DNA of 64,000 bases from Pseudomonas peradeniyensis (GTDB lineage Bacteria; Pseudomonadota; Gammaproteobacteria; Pseudomonadales; Pseudomonadaceae), in assembly GCF_014268935.2 (NCBI RefSeq), contig NZ_JABWRJ020000001.1, positions 1,550,001-1,614,000 of the forward strand, in the 5' to 3' direction. Below the pieces are notes generated by a model, which searched no databases, was not told the origin of the DNA, and saw only the letters and a program-made list of their open reading frames with translations. Of this stretch, positions 55,136 through 64,000 are shown piece after piece. Each line of letters begins with the position of its first letter. The stretch's first letter is position 1. Made by a program: the position numbers and the translations under genes.

Positions 55136-56098
55136 TCACTCCTGGTACGGCACGACGCCACGGCGCGAGAACAACACAGGCGAACCGTGGGCATCGAGCA
55201 GCACCGCAGTCAGCGACAAGCCATCAGCCGACTGCTTTTCCTGGAAATGGCGCCCGCCATCGTCGCTCAGCATCATCAGCCCATCCAGCCCGACCACCAG
55301 CACCCGGGTACCCGCTACCGCCATGGCGGTGACGGAGCCTTTGCCGTGGGTGGGTAACCGGCGCAAGTCCTTTGCGTCCTTGGCGCCATGCAGCAACGTG
55401 CCTCGCTGGCCACCGAGCAACAGGCTGCCGTCATTCAGGATGGCCCCGGACCACAAGCTGCCTGTGTAGCCGGTATCCAGGTAACCCCAGTTTTTGCCGT
55501 GGTCCTCGGAGTGCAACAGCTGCCCATGCTCGGCGGTGGCGTACAGCGTGCCGTGGCTGTCGGCAAACAGCCCCATTAGGTTGAGGTCGGCCTTCCTAGC
55601 ACCCGGCGGCGGCGGCAACGATTGCTCGGTCCAGGTCTTGCCACCATCCTCGGTGGTCAGCAGCAACGACCACAGCCCCACCGCAACGCCCTGTTGGGCG
55701 TTGAAAAAATGCACGGCGAACAGCGGCCGATCTTCGTCGCTGGACAAGCGCTGGATCTGCCACGACTCGCCACCGTCAGTAGTGGCCAGGATCGCCCCCC
55801 AATGGCCGACCGCCCAACCGTGCTCGGCGTCGACGAACGATACACCTGTCAGTTGGGTCGACACCGGTACCGAACGCGCCTGGCGAAAGCGCTTGCCCTG
55901 ATCGTCTGACAACAACACCACGCCGTGATCACCCACCGCGACCACCCGCTGGCCGGCCCACACGGCATCCAGCATGGTCGCTTGCGTGGCATTGCTCGCC
56001 TGCACGGCAGGCACTGCCTGCAAGAGCTCGGCCCGGGCAGACAGCAACGGCAATGTCGCGGCGAGCACCGCCGCGATCAATGAAGCCCTGAATCGCAT
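55136..56098 (-). CDS. Exported YCF48/BNR-repeat beta-propeller protein
   Basis: A 320-aa protein with a signal peptide (about residues 1-23, ending LLSARAE). It has repeats of the BNR type: LLSDDQGKRFRQAR, then ATTDGGESWQ, TTEDGGKTWTEQ, HSEDHGKNW and LSDDGGRHFQ, spaced every ~45 residues. This is the YCF48-like fold. It closes the DUF1329-DUF1302-RND operon, 10 bases after the transporter gene. It is periplasmic or outer-membrane associated and probably assists substrate transfer; the exact function is unknown. Confidence 0.88.
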   Translation of the reverse strand: MRFRASLIAAVLAATLPLLSARAELLQAVPAVQASNATQATMLDAVWAGQRVVAVGDHGVVLLSDDQGKRFRQARSVPVSTQLTGVSFVDAEHGWAVGHWGAILATTDGGESWQIQRLSSDEDRPLFAVHFFNAQQGVAVGLWSLLLTTEDGGKTWTEQSLPPPPGARKADLNLMGLFADSHGTLYATAEHGQLLHSEDHGKNWGYLDTGYTGSLWSGAILNDGSLLLGGQRGTLLHGAKDAKDLRRLPTHGKGSVTAMAVAGTRVLVVGLDGLMMLSDDGGRHFQEKQSADGLSLTAVLLDAHGSPVLFSRRGVVPYQE

Positions 56099-56108
56099 GT
56101 TTCTCTCC

Positions 56109-58535
56109 TCAGTGCAGCAACGCGCCGATCATGCGCACGGGGCGCTTGCGCGGGAATACCCGCTCCAGCCAGACCGCGAACGCCGGCAGTACGGTCATGG
56201 CCATGACCATGTTGACAATGAACATGAAGGCCAGCAGCTTGCCCATGTCCGCCTGGAACTTCAGGTCGGAAAAGGCCCAGGTGGCGACGCCCACCGCCAG
56301 GGTGATCGCGGTGAAGATGGTGGCCACGCCCACTTCGAGCAACGCGTGCTCGACCGCCTTGGTGATCGACTGGCCATGGGCCAGGTGCAACTGCAGGCGG
56401 TTGTAGATGTAGAAGGCGTAGTCGACGCCGATACCCACGGCCAGCACCATCACCGGCAAGGTGGCGATGGTCAGGCCGATCTGCAGCTCCTTCATGAACC
56501 AGTAGCCAATGAACGTACCGATGGTCAACGGCAGGCAGCACACCAGCACCGCGCGCAGGTCGCGGTAGACCGCAAACACCAGCAACGCGATCGCGGCATA
56601 GACATACAGCAGCATGGGCGTCTCGCTCTTCTCCACCTCCTCGTTGATCGCCGCCAGGACACCGGCGTTACCCGAAGCGAGGCGGATCGACAGGCCCGGT
56701 TGCGGATACTCGCTGCGAAACGCCTTGACCGCCGCCACCACCCGGTTGATCGTCGTGGCCTTGTGATCGGCCAGGTACAGGTGCACGGCGGACATGCTGC
56801 AATCGGTACGCACCAGTCCAGGGGTGCGAGCCACCTCGGTAGCCAGCGCCGCGTAGTTCATCGGGTCGATGGGCACCACGGCCATCTTCGGGTTGCCTTC
56901 GTTGTAGCCCTCGTTGAACTGGCGCAGGTTGCTGGAGAACGACGCTACCGACAGCACGCCAGGCACGCCCTGCATGGCCCAGACGAAACGGTCCTGGTAC
57001 TGGCCCGCGGCGACATCCTCGCACGCCGCCGGCACGCCTTCGCCAGCCTCCCCCGGCTTGGCTTCGAACACCACGCTGAGCCAGTCCAGGCCGATGTCAT
57101 AGTTGTTGGCGATGGACACGGCGTCGCGGTTGAAGCGCGAATCCTCGCGCAACTCCGGGGCCCCGGCCTGCAACGAACCGACGACACGGTCATGGCTTTG
57201 CCAGATCGCCACCAGAAAGATCACCAGCGCCACGCCCAGTACCCACTGCGCGTTGCGCCACTCGGCCAGCCGCGCCAGGCCCCGCAGCCAGCGGCTACGG
57301 CGCTGCCGGGAAACCTCCTGGGCCGCCGCATACTTGTCGTCGATCCGCAGCATGGACGCCAGCAAGGGCAGCATCAGCAGGTTGGTGATGATCTTGTAGG
57401 CCACCCCGAGCGATGCGGTGATGGCCAATTCGCGCACCATAGGGATCGGGATCAGCAGCAATGTCACGAAAGACACCAGGGCGGTCACCAACGCCAGCGT
57501 TCCTGGGATCAGCAAGCCGGTGAAGCTCGAGCGTGCCGCCGCTTCGGCACTCTTGCCGATGGCGATCTCGCGAACGATGAAGTTGATCTGCTGCACGCCA
57601 TGGGAAACCCCGATGGCGAACACCAGGAACGGCACCAGCACCGCCAGCGGGTCGAGCCCGTAGCCGAGCAGGCGCAAGCTGCCAAATTGCCAGACCAGCG
57701 AGGCTAGCGAACAGACCAGCGCCAGGAGGGTGAAGCGCAGCGAATGGCAATACCAATACACCGCCGCCGCGGTCAGCAGCAGCGCCAGCAAGCAGAACTC
57801 CAGCACCGCCGAAGCGCCGTCGGCGATGTCGCCGATCTGCTTGGCGAAGCCGATGATCTGCACTTCGAAATCGCCATCTTCGAACTGCTGGCGTAGCTCT
57901 TTTTCCAGGCGATGATTGAACGCGACATAGTCCAGGTGTGTCCCGTCGGCCTCGTACTCGTTGAGCTCCGCGGTGATCATCGCGCTGCTCTGGTCACGCG
58001 ACACCAGGGTGCCGATGAAGCCCCCTTGCGCGGTGGAGTTGGCGATCGAGGCGATGACCTGGTCGTTCAGGTGCTCGGGCGAAACCGTGCCCGGCACCAG
58101 CGGATCGGCGCGAAAGCCTTCTTCGGTAATCTCGTTGACGAAGGCATTGGGCGTCCACAACGAGCGCACGCTGCTGCGCGAGATCCCCGGCAGGAAGCTG
58201 ATTGCCTGGGTCACGTCATACAACCGCTTCAGCCCAGGGGCGCTCCAGATATCACCTTTGCGTGCCTTGACCACGATGGTCAGGCGGTTGGCGCCCATCA
58301 GGTCGTTGCGGTACGTCTCGAAGGTCTGGATGTATTCATGGCCGACCGGCAACTGTTTTTCGAAGCCGGCGTCCATGCGCAACTGCACCGCGAACCAGGC
58401 CATGACCAGGGTGAACACGGCCAGGCCCGCCAGCACGAGCCGACGATGTCCGAACAAGACCCGCTCGACGCGTGGCAACACGCCACGCGCCTGGACCTCT
58501 GTCAGTTTTACAGAACCGTTCACAGGAAGCCTCAC
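56109..58535 (-). CDS. RND/MMPL-type transporter
   Basis: An 808-aa inner-membrane protein with two halves, each with one span, a large periplasmic loop and five further spans (first half ~40-400, second ~430-790). It has FAIGVSHGVQQINFIVREIA and VMVLAVGIGVDYAFYIYNRL, where the Asp is typical of proton-coupled RND/MMPL permeases. No membrane-fusion protein or TolC partner is encoded nearby, as in MMPL and hopanoid-type systems. It overlaps the DUF1302 gene by four bases. The associated DUF1302/DUF1329 genes suggest movement of hydrophobic substrates across the envelope. Confidence 0.9.
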   Translation of the reverse strand: MRLPVNGSVKLTEVQARGVLPRVERVLFGHRRLVLAGLAVFTLVMAWFAVQLRMDAGFEKQLPVGHEYIQTFETYRNDLMGANRLTIVVKARKGDIWSAPGLKRLYDVTQAISFLPGISRSSVRSLWTPNAFVNEITEEGFRADPLVPGTVSPEHLNDQVIASIANSTAQGGFIGTLVSRDQSSAMITAELNEYEADGTHLDYVAFNHRLEKELRQQFEDGDFEVQIIGFAKQIGDIADGASAVLEFCLLALLLTAAAVYWYCHSLRFTLLALVCSLASLVWQFGSLRLLGYGLDPLAVLVPFLVFAIGVSHGVQQINFIVREIAIGKSAEAAARSSFTGLLIPGTLALVTALVSFVTLLLIPIPMVRELAITASLGVAYKIITNLLMLPLLASMLRIDDKYAAAQEVSRQRRSRWLRGLARLAEWRNAQWVLGVALVIFLVAIWQSHDRVVGSLQAGAPELREDSRFNRDAVSIANNYDIGLDWLSVVFEAKPGEAGEGVPAACEDVAAGQYQDRFVWAMQGVPGVLSVASFSSNLRQFNEGYNEGNPKMAVVPIDPMNYAALATEVARTPGLVRTDCSMSAVHLYLADHKATTINRVVAAVKAFRSEYPQPGLSIRLASGNAGVLAAINEEVEKSETPMLLYVYAAIALLVFAVYRDLRAVLVCCLPLTIGTFIGYWFMKELQIGLTIATLPVMVLAVGIGVDYAFYIYNRLQLHLAHGQSITKAVEHALLEVGVATIFTAITLAVGVATWAFSDLKFQADMGKLLAFMFIVNMVMAMTVLPAFAVWLERVFPRKRPVRMIGALLH

Positions 58536-60178
58536 AAGGTGCGGGAGATCGCGATGCCGACATAGTCGCGGTCACGATACAGCTGGTCGTAAGGGGTATC
58601 GCCGCCCATGAACTTGGCGTAGTTCAGGGACACCTGCCAACTGGCCGGGTTGCGCACGAAGTTCAGGTAGAAGTTCATGCTGCTCGCGTCCTTGGTGAAG
58701 GTGGCCGTGAGGTTCGGTGTGCGCCCGCTCAGCGAGCGTGCGTAGAACACCCCCGGGGTGACCTGCCAGCCCGGCAGCAAGGTGCCGTCGTAGGTCATGC
58801 TGAAGTCCAGGTTGATGCCCGACGAGGTCTTGTCGCCACTGGACTTGGGCGCAGTCGCAGGGTCCAGCTGCCAGGTATTGAGGCCAGCGGCGAGCGGCTC
58901 GCCGTTGACCTGGTCATGCAGCCCCGGGTACTTGATGACCACAAGTTCCGTGAGCAAGGTACCGGTGCTTGCGCCAGTGAAGTCCAGCAGCGTCGGCGAG
59001 TTGGACGGCGTGAAGCTGTACAGGCCGGTCAGGTGCCACTGGAACTTCTTCTCGTCCTTCCAGCATTTGCCGCCATTGCTCGAACACAGGTCGACGACCG
59101 GGTTGAGCATCACCGAATCCTTCGGCCGGTAGGACAGCTCGGTACCGACGGCCCAGTCGCCGATCGGCATGTTGGCGCTGACGCCATACATCATCCGGTC
59201 TTCCTGGTAGCGCCAGCTCGGTGCGGCGGCAAAGGTGTCCGGGTCGAGAATATCCACGCGCAACGACGGCGTCTTGTCGTGGTAGCGCATCACATAGAAG
59301 CCATAGTTGACGTCGCTGTCCTCCGGTTGCCAGCGCAGCGAAAGGCCCCACTGGCCGCTGTCCCGGGCTTTGTTCTCGGAGAACCCATACTCGCCCCTGC
59401 CCTCGCCGAGCGCGTTGGTGGTGGACCAGTAGCTGCCCACCGGCGGCAGCTCGCTCTTGTTCCAGCGGAATTGATAGTAGGCCTCGACGTTGACCCCGGA
59501 GCCCAGGCCCGACGCGACACTGAGCATCGGCGCCGGCAGCACGGCCTCCTTGAGCTGCACCCCCGGGCGGGCCAGGGCTTGATAGTCGTAGGCGTTGGTA
59601 TTGTTGATACCCCCGGCCACGAACAGACTCTCGCCCCAGTTGATCACCTGGTTACCCAGGCGCGCCCGGACCCGCTGCCCGCCCACTTCGAAGCCTTTGC
59701 TCACCCACAGATCGAGCAGGCGAGCCTTGAAGGCGAGATCGTCGCGGGCATCTTTGCCAAGGCCACTGCTACCGATGCTTTCAGGGGTGTTGAACGAGCG
59801 CGTGCCGGTGGTATCGGTGGCCGCGAAGTCGCGGATCCAGGTACCGCGCGCCATGAAGGTGATGTCCTCGGGCATCTTCAGCAACAGCTCGTGGGTACCC
59901 TTGAGGTAGTTGGTGAACATGTCGCCACGGTCGTAGTTCAGATCGCCCTGATCCGCAACGCCCGAACTCTGCGCCAGGCAGCCGGACGGCACATTGTGCC
60001 CGGTCGGCCCCTGGTTGATCAGGTTGCAGCCGCGCGACTCCGTGCGTACGCCCATGCCGGCGGTGATGGTGGAGTCGAACGAACCATTGAGGGTTTCGGT
60101 TTCGAAGGTGAACCCCATTGCCAGTGGGGTGGTGCACACGATGACAAGGCCTGATGCTTTGCTAATTATTCTTTTCAT
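58532..60178 (-). CDS. DUF1302 family outer-membrane protein
   Basis: A 548-aa exported protein beginning with a signal peptide (ASGLVIVCTTPLAMGF), followed by beta-rich sequence with alternating aromatic residues. RARLGNQVINWGESLFVAGG and the C-terminal GIAISRTL are typical of DUF1302. These proteins are predicted outer-membrane barrels regularly encoded with DUF1329 proteins and RND permeases. It lies 26 bases downstream of the DUF1329 gene. Four internal cysteines are visible. Confidence 0.88.
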   Translation of the reverse strand: MKRIISKASGLVIVCTTPLAMGFTFETETLNGSFDSTITAGMGVRTESRGCNLINQGPTGHNVPSGCLAQSSGVADQGDLNYDRGDMFTNYLKGTHELLLKMPEDITFMARGTWIRDFAATDTTGTRSFNTPESIGSSGLGKDARDDLAFKARLLDLWVSKGFEVGGQRVRARLGNQVINWGESLFVAGGINNTNAYDYQALARPGVQLKEAVLPAPMLSVASGLGSGVNVEAYYQFRWNKSELPPVGSYWSTTNALGEGRGEYGFSENKARDSGQWGLSLRWQPEDSDVNYGFYVMRYHDKTPSLRVDILDPDTFAAAPSWRYQEDRMMYGVSANMPIGDWAVGTELSYRPKDSVMLNPVVDLCSSNGGKCWKDEKKFQWHLTGLYSFTPSNSPTLLDFTGASTGTLLTELVVIKYPGLHDQVNGEPLAAGLNTWQLDPATAPKSSGDKTSSGINLDFSMTYDGTLLPGWQVTPGVFYARSLSGRTPNLTATFTKDASSMNFYLNFVRNPASWQVSLNYAKFMGGDTPYDQLYRDRDYVGIAISRTL

Positions 60179-60204
60179 GCTGGCTCTCGATCTGACGTCG
60201 TTCT

Positions 60205-61626
60205 TTAGCGCTCGCTGATGGCTCGCAGGTTATCGGAGGTGAAGAAATCGCGTTTCAGGCGTGGGCTGCTGCCGTCCTCGGTGAGCCAGCGGATATCGTT
60301 CTTGCCAACGCCGACCGACGTCATGTCGAACAGGTAGCGGCCATCGACCAGGTTGTACTGGACCTGGGCCTGCACATCGCAGGTGCCGGTCTCGTAGACG
60401 GGGATCGAGAAGCCTTCACGGACCTTCCAGATCTGCCCTTGCTTGTCGTAATCGACGGCCAGCAGCGGGTTCCAGCTGTCCTCGTCGATGTAGAACATGC
60501 GTTTTGGCGCCTGGTGGCGCATGCCCTGGCGGACATTGGCTTCGACCACCCAGACCCGATGCAGCTCGTAGCGGCGCGCCTGCGGCGCGATCGAGTCGTT
60601 GCCGGCGAACGCCTCTACCTTGGCGGCGGTGTCATAGGCACCGAAGGCGTTGTACGGCACCAGCAGTTCCTGCTTGCCGACCAGTTTCCAGTCAAAGCGA
60701 TCCATGGTGCCGAAGAAGACATTCGCCTCATCCACGGTGTACTGGTTGTCCAGGCCGATCTGCGGCGCGTCGTAGGAGTACGACGGCATGCGCCGTACGC
60801 GACGTTGGCCGGGGAAGTAGTAGAAGGTCGTGGCCTGTTCGCCGGCCACGGCCGTCTGCACCGCGGACTGGCCAGCCAGGGCGGCAGGCTCCAGGTAATT
60901 GAAGAAGGTGGCGTTTTCCAGGCGGCCGACGGAGGAGAACAGGTTGTCGCCTTTCTTGCCCCAGGGGGTGAAGAAGAAGGTGTCGGTGGACTGGCGCAGC
61001 CACTCCCCGCCCTTGCGCGGCGAGATGCCCGAGATGCTTTTCGGGATTTCGACGCCCACGCCGCGGTAACGCATCTTCATGTTCCACATCACCTCGGCGC
61101 CGTTGCTCGGCATCGGGAACGGGGCACCTGGCAAATGGGCTTCCTCGAGGGCGACCCCGGTGGCGTCGAGCTTGGCGAAGCCCACGTTCTTGCGCGTGTT
61201 CTCAGCCACGAAGGCCGGTACATCGCAGGTCCGACGGGTCGGGTAGACCTCCATGCGGTAGCCTGGAATCTTCTTGAACAATTCCAGCTGGGCGGGAGCA
61301 AGCTTGCTCGCGTACTGCGCCACATTGCTCGCATCGATGCTGTACAGGGGCTTGTCGCCCTTGAACTTCCAATGCTCCCCGCGTACCTGGCCGTAGTTCC
61401 AGCCCGTCCCTTGCGGCCCCGGGGCGTTCCAGGCCGGAATATCGCCGTTTGAGCTGGCGGCGACTTCACCCCCCAGCGGCGTCAGCTTCGAGCCCAGCGC
61501 CTCGGCCCCCTGGGGCGCGGCCTGCACCGAACAGATCGCGGTCGACGCCGCCAGGGTAACCAGCAGCTGCCTGAAAATACGCCGGGCGGACGGTTCACCT
61601 TCCAGCCGTGCAGTGACTTCTTTCAT
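60205..61626 (-). CDS. DUF1329 family envelope protein (LolB-like fold)
   Basis: A 473-aa exported protein with a signal segment (LLVTLAASTAICSVQAAPQG, about residues 20-40), then LTPLGGEVAASSNGDIPAWN, PGQRRVRRMPSYSYDAPQIG and FYIDEDSWNPLLAVDYDKQG, all DUF1329 hallmarks. The family has a LolB-like lipid-binding fold and is thought to move hydrophobic compounds to or from the outer membrane with DUF1302 and RND partners. It is the first gene of the operon. The ATG at 61626 has GAGGA upstream. Confidence 0.9.
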   Translation of the reverse strand: MKEVTARLEGEPSARRIFRQLLVTLAASTAICSVQAAPQGAEALGSKLTPLGGEVAASSNGDIPAWNAPGPQGTGWNYGQVRGEHWKFKGDKPLYSIDASNVAQYASKLAPAQLELFKKIPGYRMEVYPTRRTCDVPAFVAENTRKNVGFAKLDATGVALEEAHLPGAPFPMPSNGAEVMWNMKMRYRGVGVEIPKSISGISPRKGGEWLRQSTDTFFFTPWGKKGDNLFSSVGRLENATFFNYLEPAALAGQSAVQTAVAGEQATTFYYFPGQRRVRRMPSYSYDAPQIGLDNQYTVDEANVFFGTMDRFDWKLVGKQELLVPYNAFGAYDTAAKVEAFAGNDSIAPQARRYELHRVWVVEANVRQGMRHQAPKRMFYIDEDSWNPLLAVDYDKQGQIWKVREGFSIPVYETGTCDVQAQVQYNLVDGRYLFDMTSVGVGKNDIRWLTEDGSSPRLKRDFFTSDNLRAISER

Positions 61627-61993
61627 GGGGGGATCCTCAAACAAATGGCTTTGACCGGCTGTTCGATCTTCCGGGTGGGAAAATCGGTGTCTGACGCATC
61701 TCGGTCACCCGACATGATCAGTTGACCATGTCATGTGATCAACAGGCAAACCATATGCCAAAACACCTTACAGGCGGTTTACATCAGATAAATCAGCTAG
61801 TTGGAATTGTTTATCGCTTTATAGGTGCCAAGCGTCTGCACTCTGATGGGAAGTAAGGAAACATGTGTTACTAAAAGATGCTTGTTCTTGGTGCGCTGCA
61901 TAAACACTTCGCCCCTGACAAAGCTGACACTAGCGGACCGTTTTATACTTTCCGCTTATCCAGCCTCATTCTTGACGCGAATACGTCACCCAT
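61627..61993. other. Promoter region of the DUF1329 operon
   Basis: The stretch is AT-richer than its surroundings, with several short dyads, for example around 61711-61742 (TGATCAGTTGACCATGTCAT, then TGATCA). These may be regulator sites for the operon. No gene longer than about 60 codons could be supported. The remaining part, toward 61994, leads into the terminator of the next gene. Confidence 0.35.
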
Positions 61994-62016
61994 AAAAAAA
62001 CCGCCCCGAGGGGCGG
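61994..62016 (-). terminator. Rho-independent terminator of the membrane protein gene
   Basis: On the minus strand a 7-bp stem (CCGCCCC at 62001-62007 with GGGGCGG at 62010-62016) is followed by seven T residues (61994-62000). It stands 86 bases after the stop of the gene at 62102-62764. Confidence 0.85.
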
Positions 62017-62101
62017 CAAAGAAGCAGGCCCTCGGCCCGCCATGGAGTAGATGCCAGATATAACATCCTGAAAAAGCATGAAGCGCGTAGATACCGTTGC
62101 G

Positions 62102-62764
62102 TCAATGCGAGTGCAGCATGGCCTGCGCGCAAACTTTTCGGGAGCGCTGAAGTGCACCATAGGCATAGAACAACTGCGCCATCGAATAGGACCAGGTCAC
62201 GAAGGCACAACTCATGAATATCATCTTCGTGTCATCCCCCGGGATCGGGAAGAAGTCATACCTTAGTGCAATCGTCAAGCCCGCTGCCGCCCCCAGGAAT
62301 GTGGACAACGCGTGCAGAATCTCGCCCGCACGCGCCAGTCGCCACGTGAAGTAGAGCAGGTACACCGTGGCGATCGACCACATCAGCACATAGAAATAAG
62401 GGAGCCATGGCTTGAATGCCGACGAGAGAAAGTAAATAGCCGCGGCAACGAAAGACAGCAAGAACAATATAAAGTCTTTCGCCGGTGTCGGCTTGTAATT
62501 ATGCGTCACCGCCATCAACCCGAGCGTTACAATAATCGGCACGCCGACACCGCGGGAAAATGCGTCGAGAAAAATGGCAATATTGTAGTTAGTCTGCCAG
62601 CCGGTGGCGATGAACGTCGTAAAGTTCGTTGCGGATATACCCACAATCAGAAACTCGAAACCGAGCAGATAATTTTTTTGCCTGATGAATGCCGCACCAT
62701 AACCTAAACCACATACCACCAGCAGCACGCATGCGACCAGCGCGAACATATCTATTAGTTCCAC
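62102..62764 (-). CDS. Multi-spanning membrane protein of unknown function
   Basis: A 220-aa protein with about seven hydrophobic segments, beginning with DMFALVACVLLVVCGLGYGA. It has the conserved-looking segment RYDFFPIPGDDTKM before the last span. The GTG at 62764 was chosen because GAGG lies nine bases upstream; the longer frame above it lacks membrane character. A decayed relative lies at 41645-41838, showing that the family exists in more than one copy in this genome. It ends at a good terminator and follows the oxidoreductase gene by 73 bases. Function unknown. Confidence 0.75.
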   Translation of the reverse strand: MELIDMFALVACVLLVVCGLGYGAAFIRQKNYLLGFEFLIVGISATNFTTFIATGWQTNYNIAIFLDAFSRGVGVPIIVTLGLMAVTHNYKPTPAKDFILFLLSFVAAAIYFLSSAFKPWLPYFYVLMWSIATVYLLYFTWRLARAGEILHALSTFLGAAAGLTIALRYDFFPIPGDDTKMIFMSCAFVTWSYSMAQLFYAYGALQRSRKVCAQAMLHSH

Positions 62765-62837
62765 GATAACAGCCTCTTCAATAGGATCGCGGCGTTGTCC
62801 CGTCGCCCGTCGCACAGAACAACGACATCAACTGTAA

Positions 62838-64000
62838 TCAGCCTTTGCTGGCATTGTGTTTGCGTACTTTTCTATCGGTCCAGTCATCCAGTAACTTGGC
62901 CGCCGCGAACGCGGAATGGATGGCGCACCATTGCAAAGGCTCAGGCAGCATCGACGGTGTCTTGTGCTGCATGGCAGTCAGCAGTTCTGGTGTCTTGCCG
63001 TTGATTTGCGCGGCAAACAGCGACCCGACATATGACTGGGTGCCCAGCCCGTGGCCCGAGCAGCCGGTGGTGTAGAGAATGTTCTGCTGTTCGCCCATGG
63101 CACCGATCACCGGCAGGAAGTCATAGGCACCGCTGACATAGCCACTCCAGCAATGCTGGATGCCCAGCCCGTGCATGGCTGGATGGCGTTCGCGCAGTAC
63201 CTGCGCCAGTGCCGCATAGGCGCCTTGGTCCGGGATATTGGGCGTCTTCGAACCGTACGCATAACCCAGCTTCTTGACGGTCAACACCATGGTGCCATGT
63301 GCCGTCAGACGATGGCTTTCCATGGTGTAATGCGGCGTGATTATGCCTTCGCGCCCCTGCCAGCCCACGGCAGCGAGCTGCTGCGGCGAGAGCGGTTGCG
63401 TTTCTATCGCCGACACCCGAATCGCCGCGACCTTGTTGCGCAATACCCCCAACTGCGGGGTATAGGCATTGGTGGCCAGTACCATCACTGGCGCGGTCGC
63501 GCTGCCGTGGGCAGTCTTGCAGGTAATGACCGGCCCTTCGCTGAAGGAGAGCAACGGCGTGCGCTCATAGAGTTTCACGCCCGCCTCGATGGCCGCGCGG
63601 CGCAGGCCGGCGACGTATTTCCCTGGGTTCAGGGTGCCGCCACACTGCTCTGCCGCGAACAGAAACGCCGGCGGGATTCCCCGCGCCCGCATCTCGGCGC
63701 CATCCACGAAGCGGGTCACGGCCCCCAGTTTTTGCCCCAGCGCCATGTTTTCCCGCAAGCGTTTTTCCTGGCTGGCATGAACACCTGCGCGCAGCACGCC
63801 GGAGGGGTTGTAGTCACAGTCAATGCCCAACGCCTTCATTCGGCCTTCCACATAAGGCACGGCCTCGTCGTAGAACCTGACGAACTGCGTCGCCTGCTCG
63901 ACCCCCAAACGCTTGACGAACATGTCGTACTCGATGCCCATGCTGCCCAGCAGGTAACCGGCATTGCGGCCACTGGCGCCGAAGCCGGCGAACTCCTGCT
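62838..64000 (-). CDS. FAD-dependent amino-acid/amine oxidoreductase (DAO/PuuB-like), N-terminus outside window
   Basis: The visible 387 residues contain GFGASGRNAGYLLGS near the window edge, which follows the missing FAD-binding Rossmann motif in this family. VMVLATNAYTPQLG and YTTGCSGHGLGTQSYVGSLF at the C-terminal end complete the FAD site. The pattern is that of gamma-glutamylputrescine oxidase and related DAO enzymes, which oxidise amines or amino acids. The substrate cannot be read from the sequence. It is on the same strand as the membrane protein gene, which may be co-transcribed. Confidence 0.85.
   Translation of the reverse strand, partial: QEFAGFGASGRNAGYLLGSMGIEYDMFVKRLGVEQATQFVRFYDEAVPYVEGRMKALGIDCDYNPSGVLRAGVHASQEKRLRENMALGQKLGAVTRFVDGAEMRARGIPPAFLFAAEQCGGTLNPGKYVAGLRRAAIEAGVKLYERTPLLSFSEGPVITCKTAHGSATAPVMVLATNAYTPQLGVLRNKVAAIRVSAIETQPLSPQQLAAVGWQGREGIITPHYTMESHRLTAHGTMVLTVKKLGYAYGSKTPNIPDQGAYAALAQVLRERHPAMHGLGIQHCWSGYVSGAYDFLPVIGAMGEQQNILYTTGCSGHGLGTQSYVGSLFAAQINGKTPELLTAMQHKTPSMLPEPLQWCAIHSAFAAAKLLDDWTDRKVRKHNASKG

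Overview
The window looks like chromosome of a Pseudomonas of the putida group (putida/mosselii/entomophila-like). It has high GC, a phenylacetate (paa) block in Pseudomonas order, REP-type palindromes, and many tightly overlapping ATGA operons. No tRNA, rRNA, CRISPR array or integrase was seen. All functional calls come from reading motifs and gene order; no database search was run.

Layout. (1) 1-5540: end of the phenylacetate catabolic cluster. A thiolase start, paaI, paaH, paaG and paaF lie on the minus strand, with divergent paaY and the repressor gene paaX on the plus strand. A 9-bp inverted repeat in the paaF/paaY gap is a likely PaaX site. (2) 5764-10477: a 1022-aa protein of unknown function with lower GC, then an FMN-dependent (LLM-class) monooxygenase. 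(3) 10589-37436: a complete-looking iron-siderophore locus. Minus-strand genes make and activate 2,3-dihydroxybenzoate (entC, entE, entB with carrier domain, entA) and histamine (histidine decarboxylase), followed by a GNAT protein and a fatty-acid-desaturase-like protein. Plus-strand genes encode a Cy-Cy-A NRPS with a dead carrier domain and a histamine N-hydroxylase. A convergent gene encodes a free-standing carrier-plus-condensation protein. Then come an ECF sigma factor, two ABC exporter half-transporters, two FecCD permeases, an ATPase, a lipoprotein binding protein and a TonB receptor. Three Fur-box-like sites mark its promoters. The product should be of the anguibactin/acinetobactin class: catechol, five-membered heterocycle, N-hydroxyhistamine. 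(4) 37517-41513: LysR regulator, divergent serine hydrolase, chemotaxis receptor.

(5) 41645-52043: an accessory region of more even base composition. It holds a pseudogene fragment, an orphan Rhs core protein, a frameshifted gene next to a 16-bp perfect inverted repeat, a secreted protein, a Gabija-like defence pair (OLD/TOPRIM nuclease plus UvrD-type helicase), an XRE regulator with a divergent hypothetical gene, and a KfrA-like/hypothetical/AbrB-like gene set typical of plasmids or integrative elements. (6) 52614-62764: a PucR-type regulator, a frameshifted phytanoyl-CoA-dioxygenase-like gene, and a DUF1329-DUF1302-RND-YCF48 operon of the kind that handles hydrophobic substrates at the envelope. 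A multi-spanning membrane protein follows; its damaged relative is the fragment at 41.6 kb. (7) 62838-64000: the C-terminal part of an FAD-dependent amine/amino-acid oxidoreductase that runs off the window.

Most notable: the hybrid NRPS with a missing carrier serine and an odd adenylation code, the desaturase plus GNAT pair inside a siderophore operon, the Gabija-like pair in its island, and the 1022-aa orphan protein.
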